A DNA stretch of 34,414 bases from Bacteroidota bacterium (lineage in GTDB: Bacteria > Bacteroidota > Bacteroidia > Chitinophagales > Chitinophagaceae). The translations under genes and the position numbers were made by a program. The DNA lies in NCBI GenBank assembly GCA_023430465.1, contig JAEZAM010000144.1, positions 1 to 34,414 of the forward strand, given 5' to 3'. The notes below the pieces were generated by a model, which was given only the letters and a program-made list of their open reading frames with translations, had not been told where the DNA came from and did not search any database. This document shows positions 33,925 through 34,414 of this stretch, piece after piece (within the stretch, counting starts at the first letter, position 1; each line of letters opens with the position of its first letter).

Positions 33925-33945
33925 AAAATTCAAAATCCAAAATGA
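33925..33945. repeat. AAAATNN heptad array
   Basis: Three 7-bp units (AAAATTC, AAAATCC, AAAATGA). Confidence 0.6.
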
Positions 33946-34000
33946 AAAGCCGGTCATCTATCGCCGATCCTTAACCTCCGCCTTAACTCCCGGGAATCCG

Positions 34001-34008
34001 TACATTTG
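34001..34008 (+). promoter_or_regulatory. -7 box of the aminotransferase gene
   Basis: TACATTTG fits TAnnTTTG and ends 3 bp before the ATG at 34012, again implying a leaderless or nearly leaderless transcript. Confidence 0.6.
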
Positions 34009-34011
34009 CGC

Positions 34012-34414
34012 ATGCTAAAAATATCAGACCGTGGGGTCGCTATGCCGCCCTCGCCTATCCGGAAACTTGTTCCATTTGCCGAGGCCGCAAAAAAGAAAGG
34101 CCTGAAAGTTTATCACCTCAATATTGGCCAGCCTGACATTGAAACGCCCGCCCCGATCATCGATGCTGTAAGAAAGGCAGACATCCACGTGCTGGAATAC
34201 AGCCATAGCGCCGGCAATGAAAGTTATCGCCGTAAACTCGTTTCTTATTATAAAAAAGTTGGTATCGATGTGACGCATGAGCAGATCATGATCACTACCG
34301 GTGGATCGGAAGCTATCCAGTTCGGTTTCTTTACCTGTTTCAACCCGGGCGATGAGGTTATCATTCCCGAACCATTCTATGCCAACTATAACGGCTTCGC
34401 CTGCGCAGCAGGCG
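34012..34414 (+). CDS. PLP-dependent aminotransferase class I/II, 5' part only
   Basis: The first 134 residues of a fold-type I aminotransferase; the gene runs off the window. The start MLKISDRGVAMPPSPIRKLV leads into the N-terminal signature LNIGQPDIETP and then YSHSAGNESYRRKLV (the family's Y-x-x-x-x-G-x-x-x-L-R helix) and ITTGGSEAIQFGFFTCFNPGDEV, where the Gly-Ser-Glu-Ala loop binds the PLP phosphate. PFYANY lies at the cofactor ring position. The catalytic Lys is beyond the end. It resembles the aspartate/aromatic aminotransferase (AspB-like) branch; the substrate cannot be told from this part. Confidence 0.9.
   Translation, partial: MLKISDRGVAMPPSPIRKLVPFAEAAKKKGLKVYHLNIGQPDIETPAPIIDAVRKADIHVLEYSHSAGNESYRRKLVSYYKKVGIDVTHEQIMITTGGSEAIQFGFFTCFNPGDEVIIPEPFYANYNGFACAAG

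Larger units (their letters stand above)
33774..34011. other. Divergent upstream region of the four-gene operon
   Basis: A 238-bp non-coding stretch between the operon and the aminotransferase gene. It holds a heptad array (33925-33945) and the aminotransferase -7 box. Facing the operon, TAGTTTCC just in front of 33773 is the nearest approach to TAnnTTTG, so the operon promoter is not clear. Confidence 0.45.

Overview
The window looks like a chromosome segment from a member of the Bacteroidota, most likely a Chitinophagaceae-type organism. This is inferred from family content: DUF4254 next to a GT9 glycosyltransferase, tandem DUF1573 lipoprotein-like proteins, a fused E1alpha/E1beta dehydrogenase, a YebC with the N-terminus MGRIFEVRKSTMFARWDRMA, ABC-F, and remnants of an ECF-sigma/FecR pair. 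The promoter style agrees: the -7 box TAnnTTTG sits just in front of several start codons and Shine-Dalgarno sequences are mostly absent. No rRNA, tRNA, CRISPR array, transposase or phage gene was seen.

Layout. 1-7319: an AEC-family permease, an ABC exporter, a secreted DUF6600-like protein with an Arg/Gln-rich tail, an unrecognised secreted protein, a dienelactone hydrolase and a tail-anchored J-domain protein. 7320-12642: a small helical protein, an ABC-F ATPase, a shortened sigma-factor-like gene with a shortened FecR-like gene, then a DUF4254/GT9 pair. 12689-18280: four membrane proteins (MFS, DedA, dicarboxylate/amino-acid:cation symporter, APC amino-acid permease). 18408-23711: YebC, a DCC thiol-oxidoreductase-like protein, a TRIC/UPF0126 channel-like protein, a fused 2-oxoacid dehydrogenase E1, and two DUF1573 proteins.

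24425-33773 (minus strand) is the most interesting part. Four genes 5-15 bp apart form one apparent operon, read from 33773 downward. They encode a single-pass membrane protein with a GYF_2-like N-terminus, a 793-residue actin/Hsp70-fold ATPase, a signal-peptide/TM/coiled-coil protein, and a 1710-residue polytopic protein. The last ends in an intact penicillin-binding-protein transpeptidase domain (SxxK, SxN, KTGT) and its membrane part carries the landmarks of a SEDS (FtsW/RodA) polymerase. The operon therefore resembles a self-contained parallel to MreB/FtsA + RodA/FtsW + PBP2/FtsI, with polymerase and crosslinker in one chain. A strong terminator closes it off from a small unknown gene at 24045. 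At the right edge the start of a PLP-dependent aminotransferase runs off the window.

The intergenic spaces hold recurring non-coding repeats: a 21-bp sequence present twice in inverted orientation (plus an interrupted third copy), two five-unit GGTTGA hexamer arrays, and several arrays in which A4 or T4 tracts recur exactly every 7 bp.
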